Origin: AP-15 sp050729795
Lineage (GTDB): Bacteria > Pseudomonadota > Alphaproteobacteria > ATCC43930 > CGMCC-115725
NCBI GenBank assembly: GCA_050729795.1
Contig: JBOHME010000005.1
Location: 1-64,000 of the forward strand
Length of the DNA stretch: 64,000 nucleotides
Direction of reading: 5' to 3'
The translations under genes were made by a program, and so were the position numbers. A model generated the notes under the pieces. It made no database searches. It worked only from the letters and a program-made list of their open reading frames with translations, and was not told where the DNA came from. Below, in pieces: positions 55,911-64,000 of the stretch. Every line of letters begins with the position of its first letter. Positions within the stretch are counted from its first letter, which is position 1.

Positions 55911-56864
55911 GTGAACCTCGTTTTTTTTGGCACGCCAAAATTTGCCGCGACCATTCTCGCCACGCTGGTCGGCGCGGGGCATCATCTCCTTGCCGTATAT
56001 ACCCAGCCGCCGCGCCCGGCGCGTCGCGGCCATCGGCTGCAAGCCTCGCCGGTGCAGCTTCTGGCTGAGCACCACCGTCTCACGGTGCGGTGCCCGGCAC
56101 GGCTGCGCGACCCGGGGGCCGAGGCGGATTTCGCGCGGCTCGGCGCCGATGCTGCGGTGGTGGCGGCCTACGGGCTGATCCTGCCGCCGGCGATGCTGGC
56201 GGCACCCCGGCTCGGCTGCCTCAATGTTCATGCCTCGCTCTTGCCGCGCTGGCGCGGTGCGGCCCCGGTCGAACGCGCGCTTCTCGCTGGCGACCGTCAA
56301 ACCGGGATCACGATCATGCAGATGGAGGCCGGGCTCGACACCGGACCGATCCTGTCGCAGCGGACGCTGCCGATCGGGTCGCAGACCGGCGCCGCCGCGC
56401 TGACCGAGGCGTTGGCCGAGCTGGGCAGCGAGCTGATCCTCGCCACGCTGGCGGCGTTGGTGGCGGGCCGGTTCGCGCCACAACCGCAGCCGAGCACCGG
56501 CGCTACCTATGCACCAAAGATCCGCGCCGACGAGCTTCGGCTCGATTGGCGCCACCCGGCGGATGCTCTGGAACGGCAGGTGCGCGCGCTCGACGCCTGG
56601 TTCGAGCATCGTTGCGAGCGGATCCGCGTCCACGCGGCGGCGCTCGCATGCCGGATCGGCGACACCACGCCAGGCACGGTGCTCGACGACCGGCTCACGG
56701 TTGCCTGCGGGCCGGGCGCCGGCGGGCCAGGCGCCGGTGGATCGGGCGCGCTGCGGCTCACCCGGCTGCAGCGGCCGGGTCGCACACCGCTCGATGCGGC
56801 CGATCTGCTGCGCGGCTATCCGATCCCGCCCGGAACCCTGCTGCCGTGCCCCGCTATAAGCTGA
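55911..56864 (+). CDS. fmt: Methionyl-tRNA formyltransferase
   Basis: A 317-aa formyl-tetrahydrofolate transferase producing the initiator fMet-tRNA. The catalytic site is N105, H107 and D143 in L-N-V-H-A-S-L-L-P-R-W-R-G and Q-M-E-A-G-L-D-T-G. The C-terminal domain (about 205-317) has a Gly-Ala-Pro-rich insertion (G-P-G-A-G-G-P-G-A-G-G). GTG start; an out-of-frame ATG two bases earlier is followed at once by TGA. Overlaps truA by 19 nt. Confidence 0.96.
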   Translation: MNLVFFGTPKFAATILATLVGAGHHLLAVYTQPPRPARRGHRLQASPVQLLAEHHRLTVRCPARLRDPGAEADFARLGADAAVVAAYGLILPPAMLAAPRLGCLNVHASLLPRWRGAAPVERALLAGDRQTGITIMQMEAGLDTGPILSQRTLPIGSQTGAAALTEALAELGSELILATLAALVAGRFAPQPQPSTGATYAPKIRADELRLDWRHPADALERQVRALDAWFEHRCERIRVHAAALACRIGDTTPGTVLDDRLTVACGPGAGGPGAGGSGALRLTRLQRPGRTPLDAADLLRGYPIPPGTLLPCPAIS

Positions 56865-57601
56865 CGATCGAATATGACGGCACCGGACTGGTCGGTTGGC
56901 AGCGCCAGCCGCGGGGTCTGTCGGTGCAGCAGGCGCTCGAAACCGCGATCGAACGTTTTTGCGGCGAGCGGGTCGCCGTGCACGGCGCCGGACGCACCGA
57001 TGCCGGGGTGCACGCGCTGGGGCAGGTCGCGCATTTCGATCTCGCGCGCGAGGTGTCGCCCGAAATCCTGCGCGGTGCGCTGAACCATCATCTGCGGCCG
57101 GCGGCAATCAGCGTGCTCACCGCCGCTCGGGTGGGGGCGAGCTTCGACGCGCGGCTCTCGGCCATCGCGCGCCGCTATGTCTACCGGATTCTGAACCGGC
57201 GGGCACCGGCGGCGCTCGACCGCGGCCGGGTATGGCGGATCGCACCACCACTCGACGTCGCGGCGATGCGTGCGGGGGCGCGCCATCTGATTGGCCATCA
57301 CGATTTCACGACCTTTCGCGATCGGCTGTGCCAGGCCAGATCGCCAATGCGCACGCTCGACCGGCTCGATGTCGCCCGCGACGGCGATGAGATTCGCATC
57401 GAGGTAGAGGCGCGCTCCTTTTTGCATCGCCAGGTGCGCAACATCGCCGGCACGCTTGAGCTGGTCGGAATCGGCCGGTGGCAACCCGACGATGTCGCCA
57501 TCGCGCTTGCCGCCTGCGACCGCCGCGCCGGCGGCCCGACTGCTCCGGCCGAGGGGCTCTATCTGGTCGAAATCCGTTATCCCGAGAACGTCTGCGACTA
57601 G
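56846..57601 (+). CDS. truA: tRNA pseudouridine(38-40) synthase
   Basis: 251 aa, GTG start at 56846 within the fmt 3' end. Begins R-Y-K-L-T-I-E-Y-D-G-T-G; catalytic aspartate D52 in G-A-G-R-T-D-A-G-V-H-A; R-S-F-L-H-R-Q-V-R-N-I-A-G-T-L binds the anticodon arm. Modifies U38-U40 in the anticodon stem. Third gene of the def-fmt-truA cluster. Confidence 0.96.
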   Translation: MPRYKLTIEYDGTGLVGWQRQPRGLSVQQALETAIERFCGERVAVHGAGRTDAGVHALGQVAHFDLAREVSPEILRGALNHHLRPAAISVLTAARVGASFDARLSAIARRYVYRILNRRAPAALDRGRVWRIAPPLDVAAMRAGARHLIGHHDFTTFRDRLCQARSPMRTLDRLDVARDGDEIRIEVEARSFLHRQVRNIAGTLELVGIGRWQPDDVAIALAACDRRAGGPTAPAEGLYLVEIRYPENVCD

Positions 57602-57795
57602 CCGATGACATGCCATCGGCATGGGGGCAGACAGTCGCACTGTTGCCAAACAGGAACGGTCGCGATTAACTGATCCCGCGGCGGATCGCGGACCGGGAAA
57701 ATGCCGTTGATCCGCAGACCCGGTGAGAATTTGCAGCGCCGAGCGGAGTCCCTCTTCGGGATACACTTTGGAATACAGCATGCACGAGGCGAGCA

Positions 57796-59106
57796 ATGCG
57801 CGCCATGACACGCGGGGCTCATCGCACCGACCCACCACCGATCTTCGGTACCGACCGCGCCGAACCCCGGCTGTTCGCCGAGCCCGATCGTGCTGCGCCG
57901 CCCGAGCCCCGCGCGACCGAGCCCCGCGCGACCGATTTCGATCCACCCATGGCATTCGAGCCGCGGCGACCGACGCCTGGACCGGCGCCGATCATCGGGG
58001 CACCAGACCTGCGGCTGGCTCCGGCCGCCGCACCCGATCGCGGCACGCTTTCGCACGTCGCGCTCGTCGGGTTGATCGCCGCTGCGACCGTTGCCGCGCT
58101 GATCGGCGCCGGCTTCTGGCAGCTCGCCGCTCCGCGGCGCCATGGAGTGGAGCATCACGGAGTTGCCACCGCGGCATCGGGATCGGCCTCGTCGGCGCCG
58201 GCGGCACCCGCAGCCGGACCGCCTTCCTCCGAGGCGGGCGTGGCGATTCCCGCACCGGCGGCACAGCTTCCGCCGAGTCCTGCCTCTAGAGTAGCGCCCG
58301 CGGTTGTGCACAGCGCCCCGCCGCCACCGGCCCAGGCGACGCTTCCTGAGCATGCCGCCGCATCGCCGCCTCTCGCTCTATCGGGACACGCCGCCATACC
58401 GGCAGCGATTACGGCTCCTCTGCCTCCGCCGCCAGAGGCCAAGCCCGCTCCACCCCATCAGACGGCGAGCAGCATCGTTCCGGCTGCACGGCACCTCGAA
58501 CCTCGCGAGCCGACCCGCGCCGCCGCCAGTCCGACGCATCACTCCTCACCCGAGCGACCGGCAAAAGTGAGCGCGGCATCCGCCAAGCCTGACCTGATCC
58601 GTGCCGCGACGGAACACCGGCCATTACGGCCGCGACCGTCGGTTCGCGAGCGATCGGCCTCGGTTCACTCGCCGAGCCGCCCGGATACGGAGATGCGGCG
58701 CGTCGCAGACAAGGCGCCGGTGCGGCCGGCATCACGGCATCTGCAGCTGCGTGCTGCTCGGCCCGATCGCTCGCCGCTGCGCGATCACGTCGCCGCTAGT
58801 TTGACGCCTCCCCCTTCGGGACCAACACAGGCTTCGGGACAGGCCCAGGCTTCGGGACAGGCCCAGGCTTCGGGACAGGCCCAGGCGCAGGCCTTCGACG
58901 AGCTGTTGACACGGCTGACGGCACCGGGAAAGGAGACCGCTACCGCGTCGCCCCGGTCCGAGCCGACCCCGCCGGCACCGGGAAAAGAGACCGCGACCGC
59001 GTCGCCCCGGTCCGAGCTGACCCCGCCGGCAGCGGGACAACCCGACCCGTTTGCGCAACGCGGTGGCAACGATGCCGCCTCGGGCAGCTCGCCGAGCCCT
59101 CAATAG
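57796..59106 (+). CDS. Pro/Ala-rich membrane-anchored protein with in-frame repeats
   Basis: A 436-aa protein. Residues about 1-82 are Pro/Arg-rich with E-P-R-A-T repeated; a single membrane helix is at about 86-110 (S-H-V-A-L-V-G-L-I-A-A-A-T-V-A-A-L-I-G-A-G-F-W); the rest is Pro/Ala/Ser-rich and disordered-looking, with QASGQA in three copies and an 18-residue block (A-P-G-K-E-T-A-T-A-S-P-R-S-E-P-T-P-P) in two. The membrane-plus-Pro-rich linker layout resembles TonB-like or FtsN-like spanners, but no folded terminal domain is seen. Function unknown. Confidence 0.65.
   Translation: MRAMTRGAHRTDPPPIFGTDRAEPRLFAEPDRAAPPEPRATEPRATDFDPPMAFEPRRPTPGPAPIIGAPDLRLAPAAAPDRGTLSHVALVGLIAAATVAALIGAGFWQLAAPRRHGVEHHGVATAASGSASSAPAAPAAGPPSSEAGVAIPAPAAQLPPSPASRVAPAVVHSAPPPPAQATLPEHAAASPPLALSGHAAIPAAITAPLPPPPEAKPAPPHQTASSIVPAARHLEPREPTRAAASPTHHSSPERPAKVSAASAKPDLIRAATEHRPLRPRPSVRERSASVHSPSRPDTEMRRVADKAPVRPASRHLQLRAARPDRSPLRDHVAASLTPPPSGPTQASGQAQASGQAQASGQAQAQAFDELLTRLTAPGKETATASPRSEPTPPAPGKETATASPRSELTPPAAGQPDPFAQRGGNDAASGSSPSPQ
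58828..58881. repeat. Three exact 18-bp in-frame repeats
   Basis: CAGGCTTCGGGACAGGCC three times (58828-58845, 58846-58863, 58864-58881), encoding QASGQA each. A recent expansion inside the Pro/Ala-rich protein; likely to vary in copy number. Confidence 0.9.
58921..59028. repeat. Two 54-bp in-frame repeats
   Basis: 58921-58974 and 58975-59028 differ at only a few bases and encode an 18-residue block in each copy (second with one Pro-to-Leu change). Same gene as the 18-bp repeats. Confidence 0.9.
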
Positions 59107-59678
59107 AGGCTGCCGGCGGTGCGGCTGACGACCAGCCCGAGGACCAGGTCGATCACCACCACAAGGGTCGCTGCACCGCCGTTCGTCTCCAGCGCCACCC
59201 GCGCGATGTACCATTCGTAGACGAGGACCGCGATGCCAGCGGCCAACTCGATGATTTGGGTGATCGGATCGCCGAGGAAGCCAGTTTCCTGATCGAGGCC
59301 GACCAGCACGAACAGGACGCTCTGCGGCAGCTGGCACCAATTGTAGGGAACCATGAAATCGTAAAAACGATGATCGCGGCCGATCCAGCGCACGACCGAC
59401 AGCATGATCAGTGGAAACGCAACCCAGGCGATGACATAGGCGATCGTCTCGACCAAGACGATCGGCACAGCGCCCGCTGCCGTCCGCTGCGCCGCGGTCA
59501 CCCGCAACGCCAGCAGCACCAGATAAAACGGGTAGCACAGGACGCCCGCAGCAAACGACCGCCAGAAGCCTTCCTCGGTCCGCTCGAAACAGGCGAGGCC
59601 ACGCCGGTCGCCCCGGGCGAGGCGCAGACTGCCGATCACCGCCGACCGCAGCTCCCCCCGCCAATCCGCGCCGGTCAT
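59100..59678 (-). CDS. Hypothetical multi-pass membrane protein
   Basis: A 192-aa protein with about four to five hydrophobic segments (about 45-62, 72-95, 112-126, 135-155, 168-188). It starts 19 nt after the dapE stop, so probably belongs to the dapD-dapE operon. Family not recognised; no catalytic motif visible. Its end overlaps the 3' end of the convergent Pro-rich gene by 7 nt. Confidence 0.8.
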   Translation of the reverse strand: MTGADWRGELRSAVIGSLRLARGDRRGLACFERTEEGFWRSFAAGVLCYPFYLVLLALRVTAAQRTAAGAVPIVLVETIAYVIAWVAFPLIMLSVVRWIGRDHRFYDFMVPYNWCQLPQSVLFVLVGLDQETGFLGDPITQIIELAAGIAVLVYEWYIARVALETNGGAATLVVVIDLVLGLVVSRTAGSLY

Positions 59679-59697
59679 GGGAGGCCGCGTCGCCGGA

Positions 59698-60855
59698 TCA
59701 GGGGCGGGCGAAAAACAGGTCGAGAAACGTGCGGTAGATCTCGGTCAGGGCGCCGAGATCGGCGAGCTCGACCCGCTCGTCGGCCTTGTGCATCGTCTGT
59801 CCGACGAGCCCGAATTCGACGACCGGGCAATAGCTGTGGATGAAGCGGGCATCCGAAGTGCCGCCGGTGGTGCTGAGCTCGGGCAACCGGCCCGTCACCC
59901 GCCGGATCGCCTCACCGAGCACACCGCTGACCGCACCGGTCGCGGCGAGAAACGCCTCGCCGCTGACCGTCACCTCGAGCGCATAGGACCCGCCGACCGC
60001 ATCGAGCCGCTCACCGAGCCAGCGCCTCAACCTCTCGCCGGTCCAGCGGTCGCCGAACCGGATGTTAAAGACGGCACGCGCCTCGGCCGGGATCACATTG
60101 GCGGCCGGGTTGCCGATGTCGATGGTCGAGACTTGCAAGGTCGAGGGCTGAAAATGCTCCGAACCCTGATCGAGCTCCGCCGTGATTAGCGCGTGCAGCA
60201 TCGCCACCAGGCGATGGGCGGCATTGTCGGCGAGATGCGGATAGGCCGTGTGACCCTGCACGCCCTGCACGCTCAGCCGGCCGGTCAAGCTGCCGCGTCG
60301 GCCGATCTTGATCATGTCACCAAGAGCGGCGGCGGAGGTCGGCTCCCCAACGAGGCAGGCGTCGAGCGCCTCACCGCGCGCGGCCAGCCATTCGAGCACC
60401 TTCTTTGTCCCGTTGATCCCCACTGCTTCCTCGTCGCCGGTGATCAGGAGACTGATCGAGCCGGCAAAGCCACTACCCTGCTCGGCGAGCCAGCGCTGCG
60501 CCGCGGCGACAAAAGCGGCGATGGCACCCTTCATATCGACCGCACCACGCCCCCATAACGCGCCGTCGCGCACGGCCGCGCCAAACGGGTCGAGCGACCA
60601 GCTCGCGCGCGCCCCTGGCGGGACGACATCGGTGTGACCGGCAAAGCAGAGATTGGGTCGCCCCGCGCCGTAACGCGCATAGAGGTTGGCGATCGCATCG
60701 CTGCCGTCATCACCGCCAAAGACCAGGCGGTGGCAGGTGAAGCCGAGGGCTTCGAGACGATCGGCGACGAGCCCGATTGCCCCCTCATCGCGCGGTGTCA
60801 CACTCGGTCGGCGGATCAGTTCCGCCGCGAGCGCTGCAGGATCGACCGGGTGCAT
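59698..60855 (-). CDS. dapE: Succinyl-diaminopimelate desuccinylase
   Basis: A 385-aa dinuclear-zinc M20 hydrolase of the succinylase route to meso-diaminopimelate and lysine. Metal ligands are seen in C-F-A-G-H-T-D-V-V, G-R-G-A-V-D-M-K-G, and I-T-G-D-E-E-A, and the last one near the C-terminus in G-Q-T-M-H-K. Starts 2 nt after dapD, same operon. Confidence 0.96.
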   Translation of the reverse strand: MHPVDPAALAAELIRRPSVTPRDEGAIGLVADRLEALGFTCHRLVFGGDDGSDAIANLYARYGAGRPNLCFAGHTDVVPPGARASWSLDPFGAAVRDGALWGRGAVDMKGAIAAFVAAAQRWLAEQGSGFAGSISLLITGDEEAVGINGTKKVLEWLAARGEALDACLVGEPTSAAALGDMIKIGRRGSLTGRLSVQGVQGHTAYPHLADNAAHRLVAMLHALITAELDQGSEHFQPSTLQVSTIDIGNPAANVIPAEARAVFNIRFGDRWTGERLRRWLGERLDAVGGSYALEVTVSGEAFLAATGAVSGVLGEAIRRVTGRLPELSTTGGTSDARFIHSYCPVVEFGLVGQTMHKADERVELADLGALTEIYRTFLDLFFARP

Positions 60856-60857
60856 CC

Positions 60858-61715
60858 TCAGTCACGCAATAATTCGTTGATCGCTGTCTTGGCGCGGGTC
60901 TGTGCGTCCACCGTCTTGACGATGACCGCGCAATAGAGGCTCGGGCCGGGGCGGCCATCCGGCAGTGGCCGACCTGGCAGCGAACCCGGCACGACCACCG
61001 AATAGGCGGGAACCCGGCCCCTGTGGACGTGTCCCGTGTTGCGATCCACGATCTTGGTCGTGGCGCTGATAAAGGTGCCCATCGCCAGCACCGAGCCGCG
61101 CTCGACGATGACGCCCTCGACCACCTCGCTGCGCGCGCCGATAAAGCAGTCGTCCTCGACGATGACCGGCTCGGCCTGCAGCGGCTCGAGCACCCCGCCG
61201 ATCCCGACCCCGCCGGAAAGATGGCAATTGGCACCGATCTGCGCGCAGGAGCCGACCGTCGCCCAGGTATCGACCATCGTCCCCTTGTCCACATAGGCGC
61301 CGACATTCACAAAGCTCGGCATCAGGACAACATTGGGCGCGATATAAGCCGAACGCCGCACGACCGAACCCGGCACCGCGCGAAATCCGGCGTCACGAAA
61401 GCGGTTCGACGACCAGCCGGCAAATTTCGACGGCACCTTGTCCCACCAGCGCGAGGCACCCCGTTCAGGGTCGGTCGGGCCGCCCGGGATCTCGACCATG
61501 TCGTTGAGGCGGAACGATAGCAGCACCGCTTTTTTCAGCCATTGATGCACCCGCCAGCCTTCCTCGCCCTTTTCGGCGACGCGCAATTGCCCGGAATCGA
61601 GCCCGTCGAGCGCCGCCTCGACGGCGTCACGGGCGGCACCGCGGGTCGCTGGCGAAATCCCGTCGCGCGCCTCCCACGCGGTATCGACGGCGGCGGCAAG
61701 AGCGGCATCGGTCAT
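60858..61715 (-). CDS. dapD: 2,3,4,5-tetrahydropyridine-2,6-dicarboxylate N-succinyltransferase
   Basis: A 285-aa trimeric left-handed beta-helix acyltransferase. Helical N-terminus to about residue 100, then hexapeptide repeats (V-V-R-R-S-A-Y-I-A-P-N-V-V-L-M-P-S-F-V-N-V-G-A-Y) and I-G-G-V-L-E-P-L-Q. Transfers succinyl from succinyl-CoA to tetrahydrodipicolinate, the step before aminotransfer and DapE. ATG 61715. Confidence 0.97.
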   Translation of the reverse strand: MTDAALAAAVDTAWEARDGISPATRGAARDAVEAALDGLDSGQLRVAEKGEEGWRVHQWLKKAVLLSFRLNDMVEIPGGPTDPERGASRWWDKVPSKFAGWSSNRFRDAGFRAVPGSVVRRSAYIAPNVVLMPSFVNVGAYVDKGTMVDTWATVGSCAQIGANCHLSGGVGIGGVLEPLQAEPVIVEDDCFIGARSEVVEGVIVERGSVLAMGTFISATTKIVDRNTGHVHRGRVPAYSVVVPGSLPGRPLPDGRPGPSLYCAVIVKTVDAQTRAKTAINELLRD

Positions 61716-61895
61716 GGCGGTTCCGGGGCTGGCTGCATAGAGTTCGGCGCAACATGATCGAGCCGGCCCGGCGGTGTCAACCGAGGGCGGACCGGCCGCA
61801 CGGCTCGGCGCTCGGGGGAAGACTTCGCGGCGTGCGCTGTTGCGCCTGGCGCGGGCGATCGGTTAGCCTCGCGCAAAGGTTCAAGGGAGACCATC

Positions 61896-62276
61896 GTGGG
61901 GCAACTGATCCGTTTTGGGTTCGCGGCGGTGCTGGTGATCGGCATTGCCAGCTGCGTCAGCCCGCAATCGCAGGTCGGGCAACGGGAGGATTTGCTCGCC
62001 GCCGCCGGTTTTCAGATGCGGCCGGCGGACTCGCCACATCGGATCGCGGCGATGCGCACATTGCCGCCGAACCGGTTTGTTGTGCACATCCGCAACGGCC
62101 AGCCGGTCTATCTCTACGCCGACCCGTTCGATTGCAATTGCCTCTATTTCGGCACGCAGCAGAACTGGGACACCTTCCGACAGGAAGTGTTCGCGCGGCA
62201 GATCGCCAACGAAAACGAGATGTCGGCGATCATGAACCAGCAATCCTGGGATTGGGGTCCATGGGCCTGGCCGTAA
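61896..62276 (+). CDS. Small predicted lipoprotein
   Basis: 126 aa, GTG start at 61896 with AGGGAGA upstream. Hydrophobic N-terminus ending in lipobox I-A-S-C (C20). Mature part includes N-R-F-V-V-H-I-R-N-G-Q-P-V-Y-L-Y-A-D-P-F-D-C-N-C-L-Y-F-G, a compact conserved-looking core with two cysteines. Family not recognised. Confidence 0.75.
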   Translation: MGQLIRFGFAAVLVIGIASCVSPQSQVGQREDLLAAAGFQMRPADSPHRIAAMRTLPPNRFVVHIRNGQPVYLYADPFDCNCLYFGTQQNWDTFRQEVFARQIANENEMSAIMNQQSWDWGPWAWP

Positions 62277-62333
62277 TCGGGCTGGTCGTGATCGCGCGAG
62301 GCGGGCCGCGGGCAATCGCCCACACCTCGCACT

Positions 62334-62687
62334 TCACCGCGCTTTTTTGAACCCCTTCGAGTGCATGCAGCTGTCGAAGACCTGGTCAGCATAGTCGCCA
62401 GCCTGCTCGCGCAGCGACTGGTCCATGATCCCGCCGGTCCGGGCGAGCTGCCAATTGCCGCCGAGCGTGGCGCTGATGTCCTGATTGATCCTGCCTTCTC
62501 TCGCCGCCGCCGCATCCGCCTGGTCGCGGCAATCACCGGCCGCATTCGCCATCGCCGCCTGGTCAGCACCGGACTTGACCCAGCCGGATTTCGACGCCGC
62601 GCATGCCGCCAGCAGCATCGTGAGGGCGAGTATCGTGCCCGCAATGATCGTCGCGCCGCGATCGCGGCTGGTCGGCTGGCGGCTCAC
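62334..62687 (-). CDS. Small predicted lipoprotein
   Basis: 117 aa, GTG start at 62687 preceded by GGGAGCGGAAG. The signal segment ends in lipobox L-L-A-A-C (C29). Mature part has A-G-D-C-R-D-Q-A-D and F-D-S-C-M-H-S-K-G-F, a cysteine pair pattern (C-x(n)-C-M-x-x-x-G) common in small proteobacterial lipoproteins. Convergent with the other lipoprotein gene. Confidence 0.78.
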   Translation of the reverse strand: MSRQPTSRDRGATIIAGTILALTMLLAACAASKSGWVKSGADQAAMANAAGDCRDQADAAAAREGRINQDISATLGGNWQLARTGGIMDQSLREQAGDYADQVFDSCMHSKGFKKAR

Positions 62688-62788
62688 TTCCGCTCCCGCG
62701 TTAGCTTGCCCGGCTGGTGCCCATCACGGTGCCGCGCCGTCGCACCCGATTCGCACTACCGCTCGATTTCGGGTTCCACGTCACCCTC

Positions 62789-63817
62789 TTAGCGCTCGGT
62801 CAGCTTCAGCTCGATGCGCCGGTTGCGAGCGTAGGCCTGCGGGGTGTCGGCGGGATCGATCGGGTCGGTATCGGCGTATCCGGCCCCGGACAGCCGATCA
62901 GCCGGAATCCCTTGCTTGATCGCATAACGCACGACCGAGAGCGCGCGCGCCGTCGATAATTCCCAGTTCGATGGGAATTGCGGCGTGTCGATCGGCCGCT
63001 TGTCGGTATAGCCGCTGACCTGCAAAACCCAGTTGATGTCGGGCGGGATCTCTGTGGCGATCTCTTTCAGCGCGGCGAACACGGGTGCCAACTCCTGCTT
63101 TGCCGCCGCGGTCAGCTCGGCATTCCCCGGCGCGAACAGAACCTCCGACTGGAACACGAAGCGGTCGCCGACGATCCGGATATCCGGCCGGTCGCCGACG
63201 ATCGCGCGCAATCGGCCGAAAAATTCCGAGCGGTAGCGGTCGAGCTCGGCGACCTTGCTCGCCAGCGCCACGTTGAGCTTTTGGCCGAGATCGGCAATTT
63301 GCGTCTCTTGGGTCTTGGCCTTGGCCTGTGAAATGTCGAGCGCCGCGGCGATCGCGGACAATTGCTGGCGCAGCGCCGCGATCTGCTGGTTCAGCTGATC
63401 GACCTGGGACAAGGCGCTCGCGCTGATCTTCTTCTGCGCCGCGAGCTGACCCGTGGCCTGCGTGGTCTCGGCCGCCGCGGCTTTAGCCTCCCTGGTCAGC
63501 CCGGTTATCTGCACATTGAGCCGGGTGCGCTCGCTCTCGGCGCTCTTGAGTTGCGCGGTTAGCCGCACGGCACCCTGCCGCAAGGTGGTGTTGGTGCTTT
63601 TTTCGAGCGATAAGAGATCGGCTAGCTGGTCCACCTGATGCTGCAATTTGTGCAACGCCTCGTTGCGGCCCGAGAGCGCCGCGGAGAGATAGAACTGGCC
63701 AGCGGTGAACACCAACAATATGAAGATGATCACCATCAACAGCTGCGACAGCGCATCGACAAAGCCTGGCCAGATGTCGATGCTCGAGCGGCGCGAGCTT
63801 CTGCGGGCGAGAGGCAT
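62789..63817 (-). CDS. OmpA/MotB-domain peptidoglycan-associated protein
   Basis: A 342-aa protein. N-terminal single membrane helix (about 14-45) with an aspartate in W-P-G-F-V-D-A-L, a long Gln/Ala-rich coiled coil (about 60-190), then an OmpA-like domain (about 210-340: S-G-Y-T-D-K-R-P and Y-A-R-N-R-R-I-E-L-K-L) that binds peptidoglycan. MotB/TolR-like stator architecture. Lies directly after the MotA-like tail at 63839 in the same direction. Confidence 0.88.
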   Translation of the reverse strand: MPLARRSSRRSSIDIWPGFVDALSQLLMVIIFILLVFTAGQFYLSAALSGRNEALHKLQHQVDQLADLLSLEKSTNTTLRQGAVRLTAQLKSAESERTRLNVQITGLTREAKAAAAETTQATGQLAAQKKISASALSQVDQLNQQIAALRQQLSAIAAALDISQAKAKTQETQIADLGQKLNVALASKVAELDRYRSEFFGRLRAIVGDRPDIRIVGDRFVFQSEVLFAPGNAELTAAAKQELAPVFAALKEIATEIPPDINWVLQVSGYTDKRPIDTPQFPSNWELSTARALSVVRYAIKQGIPADRLSGAGYADTDPIDPADTPQAYARNRRIELKLTER

Positions 63818-63838
63818 GGCGACGCCGGTGGCGCAGAC

Positions 63839-64000
63839 TCAGCGCCGGCCGTCTTCGGCGAGTGCTGCGATGGTGCGGGCGAGAATGCGGATTTCGCCGC
63901 GCAATTCCTGCACGCTCTGGGCTCGCCCTTGGACGAGATCTTCGGTCAGACGCGCAGCATATCCCTCGATGTTGCGTAGATGGCCGCGCAGCGCGTCGTC
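63839..64000 (-). CDS. C-terminal tail of a probable MotA/ExbB-like protein (cut by window edge)
   Basis: 53 codons in frame to the right edge, ending TGA at 63841-63839: helical, with R-G-H-L-R-N-I-E-G-Y-A-A-R-L-T-E-D-L and E-L-R-G-E-I-R-I-L-A-R-T-I-A-A-L. Its position 21 nt before a MotB-like gene makes a proton-channel partner likely. The family call rests mainly on context. Confidence 0.55.
   Translation of the reverse strand, partial: DDALRGHLRNIEGYAARLTEDLVQGRAQSVQELRGEIRILARTIAALAEDGRR

Noticed and set aside
55287..57107. Minus-strand open frame (606 codons) opposite def-fmt-truA
   Set aside because: Covers three conserved housekeeping genes on the other strand; typical high-GC artefact.

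Overview
The window is a high-GC, densely packed stretch of bacterial chromosome. It most likely comes from an alphaproteobacterium, because it carries a GapR/DUF2312 nucleoid protein, a DUF1244 protein, an alphaproteobacterial-type HNH endonuclease, a ScsB-like DsbD, two TTAACCAT boxes of the CtrA half-site type, and the gene order def-fmt-truA facing dapD-dapE. A member of Rhodospirillales or Hyphomicrobiales fits; the sequence does not settle the order. No rRNA, tRNA, CRISPR array, complete insertion sequence or prophage was found.

1-11.7 kb: thrC (cut by the window edge), hemC, an IT-superfamily permease, a UvrD/PcrA helicase with a possible leaderless start, a dienelactone-hydrolase/SnoaL fusion that appears catalytically dead, a HicA/HicB pair with a frameshifted toxin gene, a PPOX-family protein and a frameshifted Asp/Glu-racemase-superfamily gene. 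11.8-24.7 kb: an HpaB-like flavin monooxygenase with an alpha/beta hydrolase, the minCDE division-site operon, a lysin-like N-acetylmuramidase, a two-gene unit of a membrane protein and a secreted trypsin-like protease (frameshifted), dnaE, gapR and DUF1244.

24.8-46.8 kb is the accessory-looking part. It holds an arsR-arsM arsenite methylation unit behind an inverted-repeat operator, an orphan Rieske dioxygenase (alpha and beta), short tandem repeats next to a possible decayed oxidoreductase fragment, a DsbD/ScsB protein, isovaleryl-CoA dehydrogenase, YjbQ, an LLM oxidoreductase, a long Lhr helicase, a GMC oxidoreductase, two secreted cysteine-containing proteins, three MetE-C-terminal-like methyltransferase paralogs within 5.3 kb, a DUF433/DUF5615 toxin-antitoxin pair and an SDR dehydrogenase.

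46.9-64 kb: a serine carboxypeptidase-like protein, the etfB-etfA-3-hydroxyacyl-CoA dehydrogenase operon, an HNH endonuclease, an unknown protein followed by a polysaccharide deacetylase with CtrA-like boxes between them, pyrE with a coupled small gene, def-fmt-truA, a Pro/Ala-rich membrane-anchored protein with in-frame repeats, dapD-dapE plus a membrane protein (lysine and peptidoglycan precursor supply), two small lipoproteins, and an OmpA/MotB-like protein with the tail of its probable MotA/ExbB-like partner at the right edge.

Three genes (hicA, the racemase-like gene and the protease) each need a single-base shift to restore a full-length product. This means either local gene decay or indel errors in the assembly. 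No single locus is clearly a new system. The most unusual items are the pseudo-hydrolase fusion, the duplicated 12-cysteine secreted protein, the MetE-like cluster, and the unknown-protein/deacetylase locus with CtrA-type boxes.
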